Source: JACKFB01 sp041389525 (GTDB taxonomy: Bacteria; Myxococcota_A; UBA9042; PHBI01; JACKFB01). From it: a stretch of DNA of 64,000 bases. The notes below the pieces were generated by a model that saw only the letters and a program-made list of their open reading frames with translations, did no database searches and was not told the origin of the DNA. The stretch covers positions 10,629-74,628 of the forward strand of contig JAWKRR010000036.1 of assembly GCA_041389525.1 (NCBI GenBank), read 5' to 3'. Position 1 is the first letter of the stretch, and every line of letters begins with the position of its first letter. Shown piece by piece: positions 47,093-54,796 of this stretch. The position numbers and the translations under genes were made by a program.

Positions 47093-48010
47093 CTAGGGCA
47101 TGAAGTAGCGGAGGCCCACGGAGAGCGTCCAGGCGCCCTTTCGATCGACGGCCTTCGCCACGGCGATGTCGCCCGCGATGACCTTGGAGACGTAGCCCAG
47201 GCCCACGGTGAGCCGCTTCTCATCGAGGATGTTGTCCAGGATGAAGCCGGTGCGCGTGACCACCGAGCCACCAAGCAGCGCCTGCGTCCCGAAGAAGTAC
47301 GACGGGGTCACCTTCTTGTTGGCCGCGGTCTGGAGATCCAGGTCGGTGTCGAAGGAGATCTCGACCTTGCCGAGAATCGCGGTGATGCCGACGCCGAGCT
47401 TGCGCGGGGCCTCGGACACGGTCTTGGTGTCGATGAGGTTCTGCCCGACGACGCCGAGCCGGATGACACGCATCACCTCAAGGATGAGGCCGCCGTCCAG
47501 GGTCAAGAACGACGGGTCCTTGTTGAAGGGGTCGGCCAGCGCGGCGAACTCGCGCTTGAGGTTCAGGTAGTGGATGCCGACGCCGACGCTGAAGGCCACC
47601 GAGTCCCAGGCGTGCCCAGCCGCCAGGCCGCCGCGGATGCGGTGCCCGGAGCGCGAGCCACCGCCCTCCTCGGACGTGATGAAGGTGTAGGCCATACCCA
47701 TGGCGAGCGCGGGGTTCGTCTTCGAGTCGACGGCCGAGGCGCCGATCGCGTGGCCAGGCTGGTCCTTGGTGAAGGAGTAGCCGGCCTCGAACGAGTACTG
47801 GTGATTCAGACCCATGCCGGCGGGGTTGAAGTAGAGCCCCGCCGCGCCGGTCGCGCTCGCCCGCACGGCGTCACCCGCGCCGAGGGCTGCGGCTGGAGCC
47901 CCGTCTTCTCGTGCCTGTGCCGCCGGGCTGCCGAGGCTACCCACCGCGAGCGCGGCGAAGGCGACCAGCGCCTGGCCGAAGTTCCGATTTCCACGTGGGC
48001 GTCTGGACAT
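47093..48010 (-). CDS. Outer membrane beta-barrel protein, FadL/PorV-like
   Basis: 305 residues from ATG 48010 (GTG 48019 also possible). Signal peptide ending near PAAQA. The mature N-terminus has DAVRASATGAAGLYFNPAGM, the NPAG motif seen in FadL/TodX and PorV/PorQ type barrels, followed by amphipathic strands and a C-terminal LSVGLRYFMP. Possible roles are hydrophobic compound uptake or a secretion-associated barrel; the sequence does not decide. Confidence 0.75.
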   Translation of the reverse strand: MSRRPRGNRNFGQALVAFAALAVGSLGSPAAQAREDGAPAAALGAGDAVRASATGAAGLYFNPAGMGLNHQYSFEAGYSFTKDQPGHAIGASAVDSKTNPALAMGMAYTFITSEEGGGSRSGHRIRGGLAAGHAWDSVAFSVGVGIHYLNLKREFAALADPFNKDPSFLTLDGGLILEVMRVIRLGVVGQNLIDTKTVSEAPRKLGVGITAILGKVEISFDTDLDLQTAANKKVTPSYFFGTQALLGGSVVTRTGFILDNILDEKRLTVGLGYVSKVIAGDIAVAKAVDRKGAWTLSVGLRYFMP

Positions 48011-48057
48011 TTTCACCACCGTCGGGTCGCCTTGGAAGCGCGCCCGGATCGGGCCGA

Positions 48058-48086
48058 AGGCTATGGCCCTGAACGGACGGGGTCAA
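48058..48086 (-). promoter_or_regulatory. Sigma70-type promoter for the outer membrane protein
   Basis: On the minus strand TTGACC (48081-48086), a 17-base spacer and TAGCCT (48058-48063). Start near 48051, a leader of about 40 bases. Confidence 0.6.
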
Positions 48087-48172
48087 AATTTCTTCCGGCT
48101 CCGATCGTAGGATAGGCTCGATGGAGGCCCGGAAGTGGCACGGCACACGGGTCGCGAACGCGGGGGTGTGCG

Positions 48173-48355
48173 ATGGCTGAGAAAGATCAGAAGGTTTCGG
48201 TACTGGGGTGGATCATCTCCATCCTGGTCTTCTTCGCGGTGTTCGCCGTCGTGAAGTTCGTCTTCCACGCGGTGCTGCATGTGGCCGCGTGGCTGGCCAT
48301 GGCGGTGATCGCGGTCATCGTGACGTCCCTGATTCTGGGGCGCATCAAGCGATGA
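48173..48355 (+). CDS. Small two-helix membrane protein, unknown
   Basis: 60 residues: charged N-terminus, then two hydrophobic helices (about 11-31 and 34-55) and a basic end RIKR. A G-rich ribosome-binding site stands ahead of ATG. Its stop overlaps the next gene's ATG (ATGA), so the two are translationally coupled. No family recognised. Confidence 0.7.
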   Translation: MAEKDQKVSVLGWIISILVFFAVFAVVKFVFHAVLHVAAWLAMAVIAVIVTSLILGRIKR

Positions 48356-49056
48356 GGGGCGGAGCGGCGACGGCGAGCGCACTGGTGGCGCTGATGGCGC
48401 TGGGCACCGCACCACCGGCGGCTGAGGCGTCGACGTCCGCGTGGGGAACCACCCTGCGGTTCTGGGGCTTCGCGCCCGAAGGCGGATCGGCGGCTTGGAG
48501 CCGCTATGAGACCGCGCGGCCCAAGGCTGGCGGCCAGGTTCGGACCACCGAGGAGCACGAGCATCGGCGGCTCGTGGACGGGACCTGGGGAGCGCCGCTG
48601 CCGGGCCCTGACCCGCGCAATCCCGAGCGCTGGGCCCGCGAGAACGGGTTCCGCCGCGACGCGCTCGACCGCAAGACGGTCAAGGAGCACACCCACTGGT
48701 TCACCGCGCCCGAAGGCATCTACGAGATCGCCATCGACGTCGGGAAGCGGCTGGTCTGGGAGCTGCGCTTTGACGGCAAAGCCATCGTTCGCCAAGCCTT
48801 TGACCAGCTCTACGTCCAGATGACGCCCAAGGTCTATCCCTCGCCCGACCGGCGCTATCTCGTGGTCGTGATGGAGACCGACACCGGCTGGTCCGTCGAC
48901 GCGACCCTGGTGCTTGTGGCCCTGCCCAGCGCGATTCACGACCGCTTCGTCGAAGCGAACCGGGCGCTGGACGAGGCCGTCGCGCGCGACAAGACGCTGT
49001 CCGCCCCCAGGCCGGCCCCACGGAGGCTGGACGGAGAGGAGGAGGACGAGGAGTGA
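48352..49056 (+). CDS. Secreted protein of unknown function
   Basis: 234 residues from ATG 48352. Signal peptide about 1-25 ending near AEA. The mature part has no cysteine pair or known motif; it contains WGTTLRFWGFAPEGG near the start, a segment of regular beta-like stretches (VYPSPDRRYLVVVMETDTG) and a highly charged tail ending in EEEDEE. The frame upstream of 48352 is open only because it shadows the preceding gene. Coupled to the small membrane protein, suggesting a joint envelope role. Confidence 0.7.
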   Translation: MRGGAATASALVALMALGTAPPAAEASTSAWGTTLRFWGFAPEGGSAAWSRYETARPKAGGQVRTTEEHEHRRLVDGTWGAPLPGPDPRNPERWARENGFRRDALDRKTVKEHTHWFTAPEGIYEIAIDVGKRLVWELRFDGKAIVRQAFDQLYVQMTPKVYPSPDRRYLVVVMETDTGWSVDATLVLVALPSAIHDRFVEANRALDEAVARDKTLSAPRPAPRRLDGEEEDEE

Positions 49057-49089
49057 GCGGCTGAGGTGGCCCCCAGCCGCCTCGCGTTG

Positions 49090-50031
49090 CTACTCTTCGC
49101 CTTCGCCTTCGCCTTCGCCACGCCCGCGCACGCCCGCGCCGGAGCCGACGCCGAGCAGGTTCTTGCGCGCCCGCTCCACGTCGTCGCGCGAGAAGCCGCG
49201 CCAGCGCTCGCCGCCCAAGTCCGCGCCGGCCGGCGGTGCCGCCGGTGCGGCCGGAGCACGCGAGCCGGCCTTCTGCCGCTCGCCCTTCTTCACACGCTTG
49301 GGACCGGTCGCCCGTGTGTCGGCGACGGGCTCCGTGACGAGATTCGGCGGCGCGTGCGGGCTGGTGCGCGGACGCGTCTTCAGGCGGACGCGCCCGCCGC
49401 GTCGTGCCGCGGTCTCGACGAGGCGCTCCGAGGCCGCGACCGCCTCATTGGCGTTGCGAGCCACACGACTGCGCCGGGCGACCGCCTCGGCCTTGTTCTT
49501 CGCCCCGCGAGTCCCTGGCTTCGGCGGCGCACCGGCGTCCGCGTCGCGGACAAGCTTCCAGAAGCCGTTGCCGTCGCCCTCAAACAGCTCGTCGCGCTGC
49601 TTGCCCAACGCGATCTTCAGCGCGCGCTTCGGACTGGCGTCAGTCATTCGGTGGTCGACGACCGCCTGGAGTAGTGCCGCCTCACTGTGCCACCCTGGAT
49701 TCTGATCCATCCACACTTCGAGCGCGTCACCCACGCGCTTGCGGCTACGGCGCTTGGAGCCGGCGCTCTTGCGCGGCGAGGCCGCAGGTGCCGGGCGCGA
49801 CGGCGTGCGCTCGCGCCGGGGCTCAGTCGCGACCCGGGGGGCCGGCGCTGGAGCGGGGGCGGCGAATTCAGCACCGTGACCGGCGATGAGGCGCGCCGCC
49901 TGAAGGATGCGAATCAACGGCTCGATGTTCCCCACGGGAACCGAAATCCGCAACTCTCCCATGGTGATCTGGGCCACGCCGCCCGAAACGGCAATGTGGG
50001 TACTGATGACCTGGGAATCCAAGTGAGCCAT
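49090..50031 (-). CDS. Basic, winged-helix-like protein with a low-complexity tail
   Basis: 313 residues from ATG 50031, with GGAGA 8 bases upstream; the open frame beyond this has no coding look. Segments: a beta-rich N-terminus (SQVISTHIAVSGGVAQITMG, about 6-25), an Ala/Pro/Arg linker, a globular part (about 105-165) reading VWMDQNPGWHSEAALLQAVV ... FEGDGNGFWKLV that looks like a winged helix. Then comes a long Ala/Lys/Arg/Pro-rich tail as in histone H1-like nucleoid proteins, ending in alternating Gly-Glu. It may be a nucleoid-associated or DNA-binding protein. The family is not known to me. Confidence 0.65.
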   Translation of the reverse strand: MAHLDSQVISTHIAVSGGVAQITMGELRISVPVGNIEPLIRILQAARLIAGHGAEFAAPAPAPAPRVATEPRRERTPSRPAPAASPRKSAGSKRRSRKRVGDALEVWMDQNPGWHSEAALLQAVVDHRMTDASPKRALKIALGKQRDELFEGDGNGFWKLVRDADAGAPPKPGTRGAKNKAEAVARRSRVARNANEAVAASERLVETAARRGGRVRLKTRPRTSPHAPPNLVTEPVADTRATGPKRVKKGERQKAGSRAPAAPAAPPAGADLGGERWRGFSRDDVERARKNLLGVGSGAGVRGRGEGEGEGEE

Positions 50032-50162
50032 GAGCGAGGTCTCCCGTTGAGTCGGGGTGAAGTGGCCCGGGCTATATGCTCCGGTAATCGCGATATTCCC
50101 TGCGTTCGACGACTTTGACCGCAATCCAGGCGCCGAAAATCTACAGCAGCAGGAGTGTACAC

Positions 50163-50210
50163 ATGGGCAGACGGACCCGCAAGCACAACAGACGGGGCGC
50201 CTCGTTCTAG
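50163..50210 (+). CDS. Candidate micro-gene for a 15-residue basic peptide
   Basis: ATG 50163 is preceded by AGGAG (50151-50155) at 7 bases, a better site than many real genes here. The 15-residue product is MGRRTRKHNRRGASF, with seven Arg or Lys plus one His. Thirty bases after the stop is a 9-bp hairpin. It recalls the start of very small basic ribosomal proteins such as bTHX but is shorter; this is only a resemblance. Confidence 0.3.
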   Translation: MGRRTRKHNRRGASF

Positions 50211-50241
50211 GGTCAAACCCGTGGGGCCTGCGGATATGCCG

Positions 50242-50273
50242 GGACTTCGGCCAGGGTGGCGGCCCCGAAGTCC
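50242..50273 (+). other. Hairpin in the gene-poor stretch before ilvA
   Basis: Perfect 9-bp stem (50242-50250 with 50265-50273) with a 14-base loop. No T-run. The rest of 50211-50458 shows no gene or other structure I can support. Confidence 0.45.
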
Positions 50274-50458
50274 TCGCCTCGCCGGGCCGGGCGGGCGTCG
50301 TGGCGTTGAAAACACTGAGCCAGAACTCACGACCTGCGTCCCGACCGGCGCGGCCGCCGGGAGGTCCAAATTGGTCCTGGCGGCGAATTCGGATCAGGGT
50401 GGTCACTTCCGCCGTGTGACCACTGTGCCGCTTGGGCGACTAGCCCGCGTTCTACGCG

Positions 50459-50487
50459 TTGACGACACATCGACAGCCCGCTAGGGT
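50459..50487 (+). promoter_or_regulatory. Sigma70-type promoter for the ilvA operon
   Basis: TTGACG (50459-50464), a 17-base spacer, TAGGGT (50482-50487). The predicted start near 50494 favours ATG 50533, which has a ribosome-binding site, over GTG 50500. Confidence 0.7.
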
Positions 50488-50532
50488 GCGCCCGCCTCGG
50501 TGTCGCGGCCCGCGCCCGCCCAGGGGATGGAT

Positions 50533-51771
50533 ATGGCGAAGGATGGTCGAGAGAGCGCTGTGTTGCCTGTCTGTTTCGCAGATGTCGAGGCCGCGCGCGC
50601 GCGCATCCGGGACTCGGTTTACCAGTCGCCCTGTGCGCTCTCGGCGACGCTGAGCCGCGCGCTCGACGCGAAGATCTATCTGAAGCTCGAGAACCTTCAG
50701 ATGACCGGTTCCTTCAAGGAACGCGGGGCGATGAACAAGCTCGCCACGCTGACGGCCGCGGAGCGCGCCGCCGGCGTGGTGGCCGCCAGTGCCGGCAATC
50801 ACGCGCAGGGTGTCGCCTACCACGCGCAGCGCATGGGCATCGACGCGGTCATCGTCATGCCCGAGTACACGCCGCTCATCAAAGTGTCCTCGACGCGGCG
50901 CTACGGCGCGACCGTGCGGCTCGAGGGCGTGGGGTGGGATGACGCCCAGGCCGTGGCGCGCCAAATCGCTGCCGACGAAGGCCGGACGCTGATTCACCCC
51001 TTCGACGACGCCCAGATTATCGCCGGGCAGGGCACCATCGGCCTGGAGCTGCTCGAGCAGAACCCCTACCTGGACGCGGTGGTGGTGCCGATCGGTGGCG
51101 GCGGGCTCATTGCTGGAATCGCGGTCGCCATCAAGGAGACCAACCCGCGCATCAAGGTCTACGGTGTCGAGGCCGCGGCGATGCCGGGGATGAAGGAGAG
51201 TGTGGCGGCCGGCCACCCCGTGACGGTGCCGGCGCAGCGCACCCTCGCCGATGGCATTGCGGTGGGGCGAGTCGGAGATATCCCGCACGCGATCGTGTCG
51301 CGCTACGTCGACGACATCGTGACCGTCGACGACGAGGAGATCGCGTCGGCAATTTTGACCCTTCTAGAGGTAGAGAAGGCCGTCGTCGAGGCTGCGGGGG
51401 CGGCGCCACTGGCCGCCGTCGTCAACGGTCGCCTGCCCGTCGAGGGGCGCAAGGTGGCGCTACTCTGCTCGGGCGGCAATATCGACGTCACCGTGCTCAG
51501 CCGCATCATCGAGCGCGGCCTCGTCAAAGACGGTCGCATGGTGCGGATGTGGGCGACCATCGCCGACTCACCGGGCTCGCTCGCCCGATTCGCCGAGATC
51601 CTGGCGAGACTGCGCGGCAATGTCATCGAGATCGGCCATGACCGCGCGTTCATGCGCAGCCCGCTCGGCACCACCCGCGTCACCGTCACCATGGAGACGC
51701 GCGGCCACGAACACATCGAAGACATCATCTCCGCGCTCACCGAGGCGGGAATCGAGGTTCATCTCCCGTGA
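50533..51771 (+). CDS. ilvA: Threonine ammonia-lyase with ACT domain
   Basis: PLP enzyme deaminating threonine to 2-oxobutyrate, the entry to isoleucine synthesis, or serine/threonine breakdown. 412 residues from ATG 50533 (AGGGG 6 bases before). PLP lysine in TGSFKERGA, the ASAGNHAQGVA loop and the IGGGGLIAG phosphate loop are present. One C-terminal ACT domain (about 340-412). This single-ACT short form matches the TdcB/IlvA1 type, not the long E. coli IlvA. Stop overlaps the next start (GTGA). Confidence 0.93.
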   Translation: MAKDGRESAVLPVCFADVEAARARIRDSVYQSPCALSATLSRALDAKIYLKLENLQMTGSFKERGAMNKLATLTAAERAAGVVAASAGNHAQGVAYHAQRMGIDAVIVMPEYTPLIKVSSTRRYGATVRLEGVGWDDAQAVARQIAADEGRTLIHPFDDAQIIAGQGTIGLELLEQNPYLDAVVVPIGGGGLIAGIAVAIKETNPRIKVYGVEAAAMPGMKESVAAGHPVTVPAQRTLADGIAVGRVGDIPHAIVSRYVDDIVTVDDEEIASAILTLLEVEKAVVEAAGAAPLAAVVNGRLPVEGRKVALLCSGGNIDVTVLSRIIERGLVKDGRMVRMWATIADSPGSLARFAEILARLRGNVIEIGHDRAFMRSPLGTTRVTVTMETRGHEHIEDIISALTEAGIEVHLP

Positions 51772-53219
51772 CTCGCGCTGACCTGCGAACCGCGCTGGCG
51801 CTCTTCGCCATCGTGACGGCTGCCTATGGTTTGACGGCGTGGGACCGCGTCCTGCAGCCCTCTCCACAGTTTCATTTCGTCGACCTGGCCCAGAGCTTCC
51901 TCGACGGTCACCTGGACACCAAGACCCCGCGCGAGCCGGCGTGGCGTCAGGCGTCCGAGGACCCGCGCGGCTACCGGGACGCGATTCGCCGCACGGTGGA
52001 TGCTGGCGGCTGGAACGACTGGGCGGCGATTCGCACCCTGACGCTGCACGACGGCACGGTGGTCCGCGGCGTGTTCCCCTGGTCGGACGCCACCGACGAG
52101 AAGAAGCACCTCTTCCACACCCTCGACAACGAGGAGCGGAAGGTCGTCGTGCCCAGCGACCTCGCGCGCACCTGCGGCGACAACGGCCGCAGCGTCTGCG
52201 ACACCACCGATCACTACGTCTCATTTCCGCCATTTCCCGCGGTCGCGATGATGCCCTTCGTCGCCATCTGGGGCTACGACACCAACGACGTCGTCATCAC
52301 CATCGCGGTGGGCGGCCTCAACGCGGTGCTGCTCTTCCTGTTCTTGCAGCTCCTCGTCACCCGCGGCTACTCGACCCGCTCGCGCCGCGACAACGCCTGG
52401 CTCGCCATCGCGTTCGCCCTGGGCACCGCCGCGTTCTTCGCGTCCAACCGCGGCGAGGTCTGGTTCACCGCCCTCGTCTTCGGCGTCGCCCTCAACATCC
52501 TCTTCATGATGGCCGCCCTCGACCTGCGCCACCCCATCCTCGCCGGGCTCTTCCTCGCCCTCGGCATGGCCACCCGCACCCCCATCGCCTTCTGCGTGGC
52601 CTTCTTCGCGTGGCAACTCTTCATGCCGCAGAACCGGTGGCACAACGACCGCTGGCGCGACATTTTCCTCAAGGGGACGCTCTTCTCCATACCGATCCTC
52701 GCCGTCGGCGGCCTCCTCCTGGCCTACAACCAGGCGCGTTTCGGACTGCCACTAGAGTTTGGCCACAGTTTCCTCTCTGGTGGTGCAGCGCAGCGAGTCC
52801 GCGACCACGGCCTCTTCAACACGTGGTATCTCAACCTGAATCTGCAGGCGGCCCTGGTCAACGTGCCCCGCCTCGTCAGCGACGCGCCCTACGTCCTGAT
52901 CACCAAGCACGGCCTGGGTCTGCTCTTCTCGACGCCGGTCCTCTTCCTGCTCATGCGCCCGGCCGCGATGCCGCCCATTCGCCGCGCCCTGTGGCTGACC
53001 GTCGCGGCCGCCGCCATCCCCGGCCTGCTCTACCAGAACACGGGCTGGGAGCAGTTTGCCTACCGATTCGCCATGGACTACTTCCCCTACCTCTTCGCCC
53101 TGCTCGCCGTCGGCGGCCGTCCGCTCACCTGGCGCGTCAAGGGGGTCATCCTCTTCGGCGTCGCGGTCAATTTGCTAGGCGCCATCACGTTCGGGCGCAT
53201 GCCGGCCTTCTACTACTGA
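51768..53219 (+). CDS. Multi-spanning membrane protein, GT-C-like, unknown
   Basis: 483 residues, GTG start overlapping ilvA. An N-terminal helix, then a polar region of about 130 residues rich in charged residues with two Cys (RTCGDNGRSVCDTTDHYV), then about nine membrane helices. The layout resembles polytopic GT-C glycosyltransferase-like proteins, but no clear catalytic DD/DE motif is seen in the first loop. Ends with the TGA shared with cysK (TGATG). Function unknown; its place between two amino-acid genes gives no clear hint. Confidence 0.75.
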   Translation: MTRADLRTALALFAIVTAAYGLTAWDRVLQPSPQFHFVDLAQSFLDGHLDTKTPREPAWRQASEDPRGYRDAIRRTVDAGGWNDWAAIRTLTLHDGTVVRGVFPWSDATDEKKHLFHTLDNEERKVVVPSDLARTCGDNGRSVCDTTDHYVSFPPFPAVAMMPFVAIWGYDTNDVVITIAVGGLNAVLLFLFLQLLVTRGYSTRSRRDNAWLAIAFALGTAAFFASNRGEVWFTALVFGVALNILFMMAALDLRHPILAGLFLALGMATRTPIAFCVAFFAWQLFMPQNRWHNDRWRDIFLKGTLFSIPILAVGGLLLAYNQARFGLPLEFGHSFLSGGAAQRVRDHGLFNTWYLNLNLQAALVNVPRLVSDAPYVLITKHGLGLLFSTPVLFLLMRPAAMPPIRRALWLTVAAAAIPGLLYQNTGWEQFAYRFAMDYFPYLFALLAVGGRPLTWRVKGVILFGVAVNLLGAITFGRMPAFYY

Positions 53220-54154
53220 TGACCAACCACCCGCAGCGCGTGCTCGACACCATCGGCTCGACGCCGCTGGTCGAGCTGCCGCACCTCGCGCCCAAGCCCG
53301 GCGTGCGGATATTCGCGAAGCTCGAGGGGCAAAACCCAAGCGGCAGCGTCAAAGACCGCGTCGCCCGCGCCCTGGTCGAGGAGTGCGAGACCCGCCACGG
53401 GCTCAAGCCCGGCGCGCTGCTGGTCGAGGCGAGCACGGGCAACACCGCCATCGCGTTGGCCGTAGTCGCCAAACAGAAGGGCTACCGCCTCAAGGTCGTC
53501 GTGCCCGAGGGCGTCGCCCCCTCCATCGGCTACATCCTCGACACCCTCGGCGTCGAGTGCGTCGAGAGCCCGCCCAAAGCTGGAATGCGAGGCGCCATCG
53601 AGCTCGCCGAGCGCGTCGCGGCCGACGAGGGCGGCGTCCTGACCGGGCAGTTCTACAGCCAAGCCAATGTCGACGCGCACTACTACGGCACGGGTGCTGA
53701 GATCCTGGCGCAATTGCCCTCGGTGACACACTTCATCGCCGGCATCGGCACCGGCGGGACGGTCACCGGCGTGGCCCGCTGCCTCAAGGATAGCCTGCCC
53801 CACGTCCGCGTCGTCGGCGTCGAGCCGCACATGGGCGAGGTGCTGCAGGGGATTCGCTGTGTCGACGAGGGATTTGCCCCGCCGCTGCTGGATCTCGGGC
53901 GGTTGGACGGGCGTTTTCTCGTCTCGGCGGCTCAGGCGCTGCAGCTCTGCAAGCGTATCGCGGTGGAGGAGGGCCTGCTGGTCGGCGTGTCCTCTGGCGC
54001 GACGCTGCATGTGGCGCTGCGCCTCGCCGAGCGCGTCGGGTCGGCCGATATGGTCTGCATGTTTGCCGACAGTGGCGCCAAATATCTGCCCGCCAGCCCG
54101 TGGGAGGCCGCCATGGCTCTGGACCCACGCCTGGACGAGGTGCACTGGTGGTAG
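53219..54154 (+). CDS. Cysteine synthase, CysM/CysK family
   Basis: PLP beta-replacement enzyme, 311 residues. PLP lysine in NPSGSVKDRVA, EASTGNTAIALA, GIGTGGTVTGVAR and VGVSSGATLHVA are typical of O-acetylserine (or phosphoserine/sulfhydrylase) lyases. The MRGAIELAERVAADEGG stretch is closer to CysM than CysK, but I cannot separate them safely. ATG overlaps the previous stop by one base. Makes cysteine from activated serine and sulfide; the SulP transporter in this window might supply sulfate, which is speculative. Confidence 0.92.
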   Translation: MTNHPQRVLDTIGSTPLVELPHLAPKPGVRIFAKLEGQNPSGSVKDRVARALVEECETRHGLKPGALLVEASTGNTAIALAVVAKQKGYRLKVVVPEGVAPSIGYILDTLGVECVESPPKAGMRGAIELAERVAADEGGVLTGQFYSQANVDAHYYGTGAEILAQLPSVTHFIAGIGTGGTVTGVARCLKDSLPHVRVVGVEPHMGEVLQGIRCVDEGFAPPLLDLGRLDGRFLVSAAQALQLCKRIAVEEGLLVGVSSGATLHVALRLAERVGSADMVCMFADSGAKYLPASPWEAAMALDPRLDEVHWW

Positions 54155-54181
54155 CCTGACCGGCGCGCGCCCTCGGAACGC

Positions 54182-54796
54182 TCAGGCAAATCCTGACTTT
54201 TTGAGCGCGCGACGGACGCCAAGCCAGCTCGCCACGAGGATCACGCCCACGACCACCCAGGCCACGACGGTGTAGCGGGCCATGAGTGCGTCGAGGGCGT
54301 CGATGTTCTCGCCCAGGGCCAAGCCCGCGGCGACCAGGAGGCCGTTCCACGCCAGGGCGCTGATGGCCCCCCAGAACACGACCACCCCGGGCTTCAGGCC
54401 CGCCACGCCGGCGGCCACGAAGAAGGCCGCGCGGATCCCGGGGAAGAACCGGTTCAGCGCCAAGATCCAGGGGCCGTGTCGCTGAAATCTCGCAGTGATC
54501 ATCCGCACCGCGGCGCGCGTGCGCTCGCTCTGTCGGTCCAAAGTCCCGCGGCGCACCAGCCAGCGTCCCAGGGCGAAGTCGACCAGGGCCCCGGCTACCG
54601 CGCCAGTCATGACCGCGGCGAAGACCGGGATCGGGGACCAGCCGAAGCTGGCGACCAACACCGCGCCGACGAGGACCAGGAGGTCCCCGGGCACTGGCGG
54701 GACGACGTACTCAGCGAAGGACGCGACGAAGAGCCCGCCGAACACGAGCCACGGTGGGATCCCCTGGGCCGCCTCGACGCACTCCGCCAGAGTCAC
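54182..54796 (-). CDS. DedA/VTT-domain membrane protein
   Basis: 204 residues, about five membrane segments. Conserved DedA motifs: FAEYVVPPVPGDLLVLVGA near the N-terminus and NRFFPGIRAAFFVAAGVAGL in the middle. The family includes polyprenyl-phosphate and phospholipid flippases. Last gene of the six-gene minus-strand operon, overlapping gltX by 4 bases. Confidence 0.9.
   Translation of the reverse strand: MTLAECVEAAQGIPPWLVFGGLFVASFAEYVVPPVPGDLLVLVGAVLVASFGWSPIPVFAAVMTGAVAGALVDFALGRWLVRRGTLDRQSERTRAAVRMITARFQRHGPWILALNRFFPGIRAAFFVAAGVAGLKPGVVVFWGAISALAWNGLLVAAGLALGENIDALDALMARYTVVAWVVVGVILVASWLGVRRALKKSGFA

Noticed and set aside
48136..48151. TGGCAC as a sigma54 promoter for the small membrane protein
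   Set aside because: The -12 element (TTGC) is absent at the right distance.
50163..50210. Calling the micro-gene bTHX
   Set aside because: The peptide is shorter than bTHX and the match is limited to a few basic residues.
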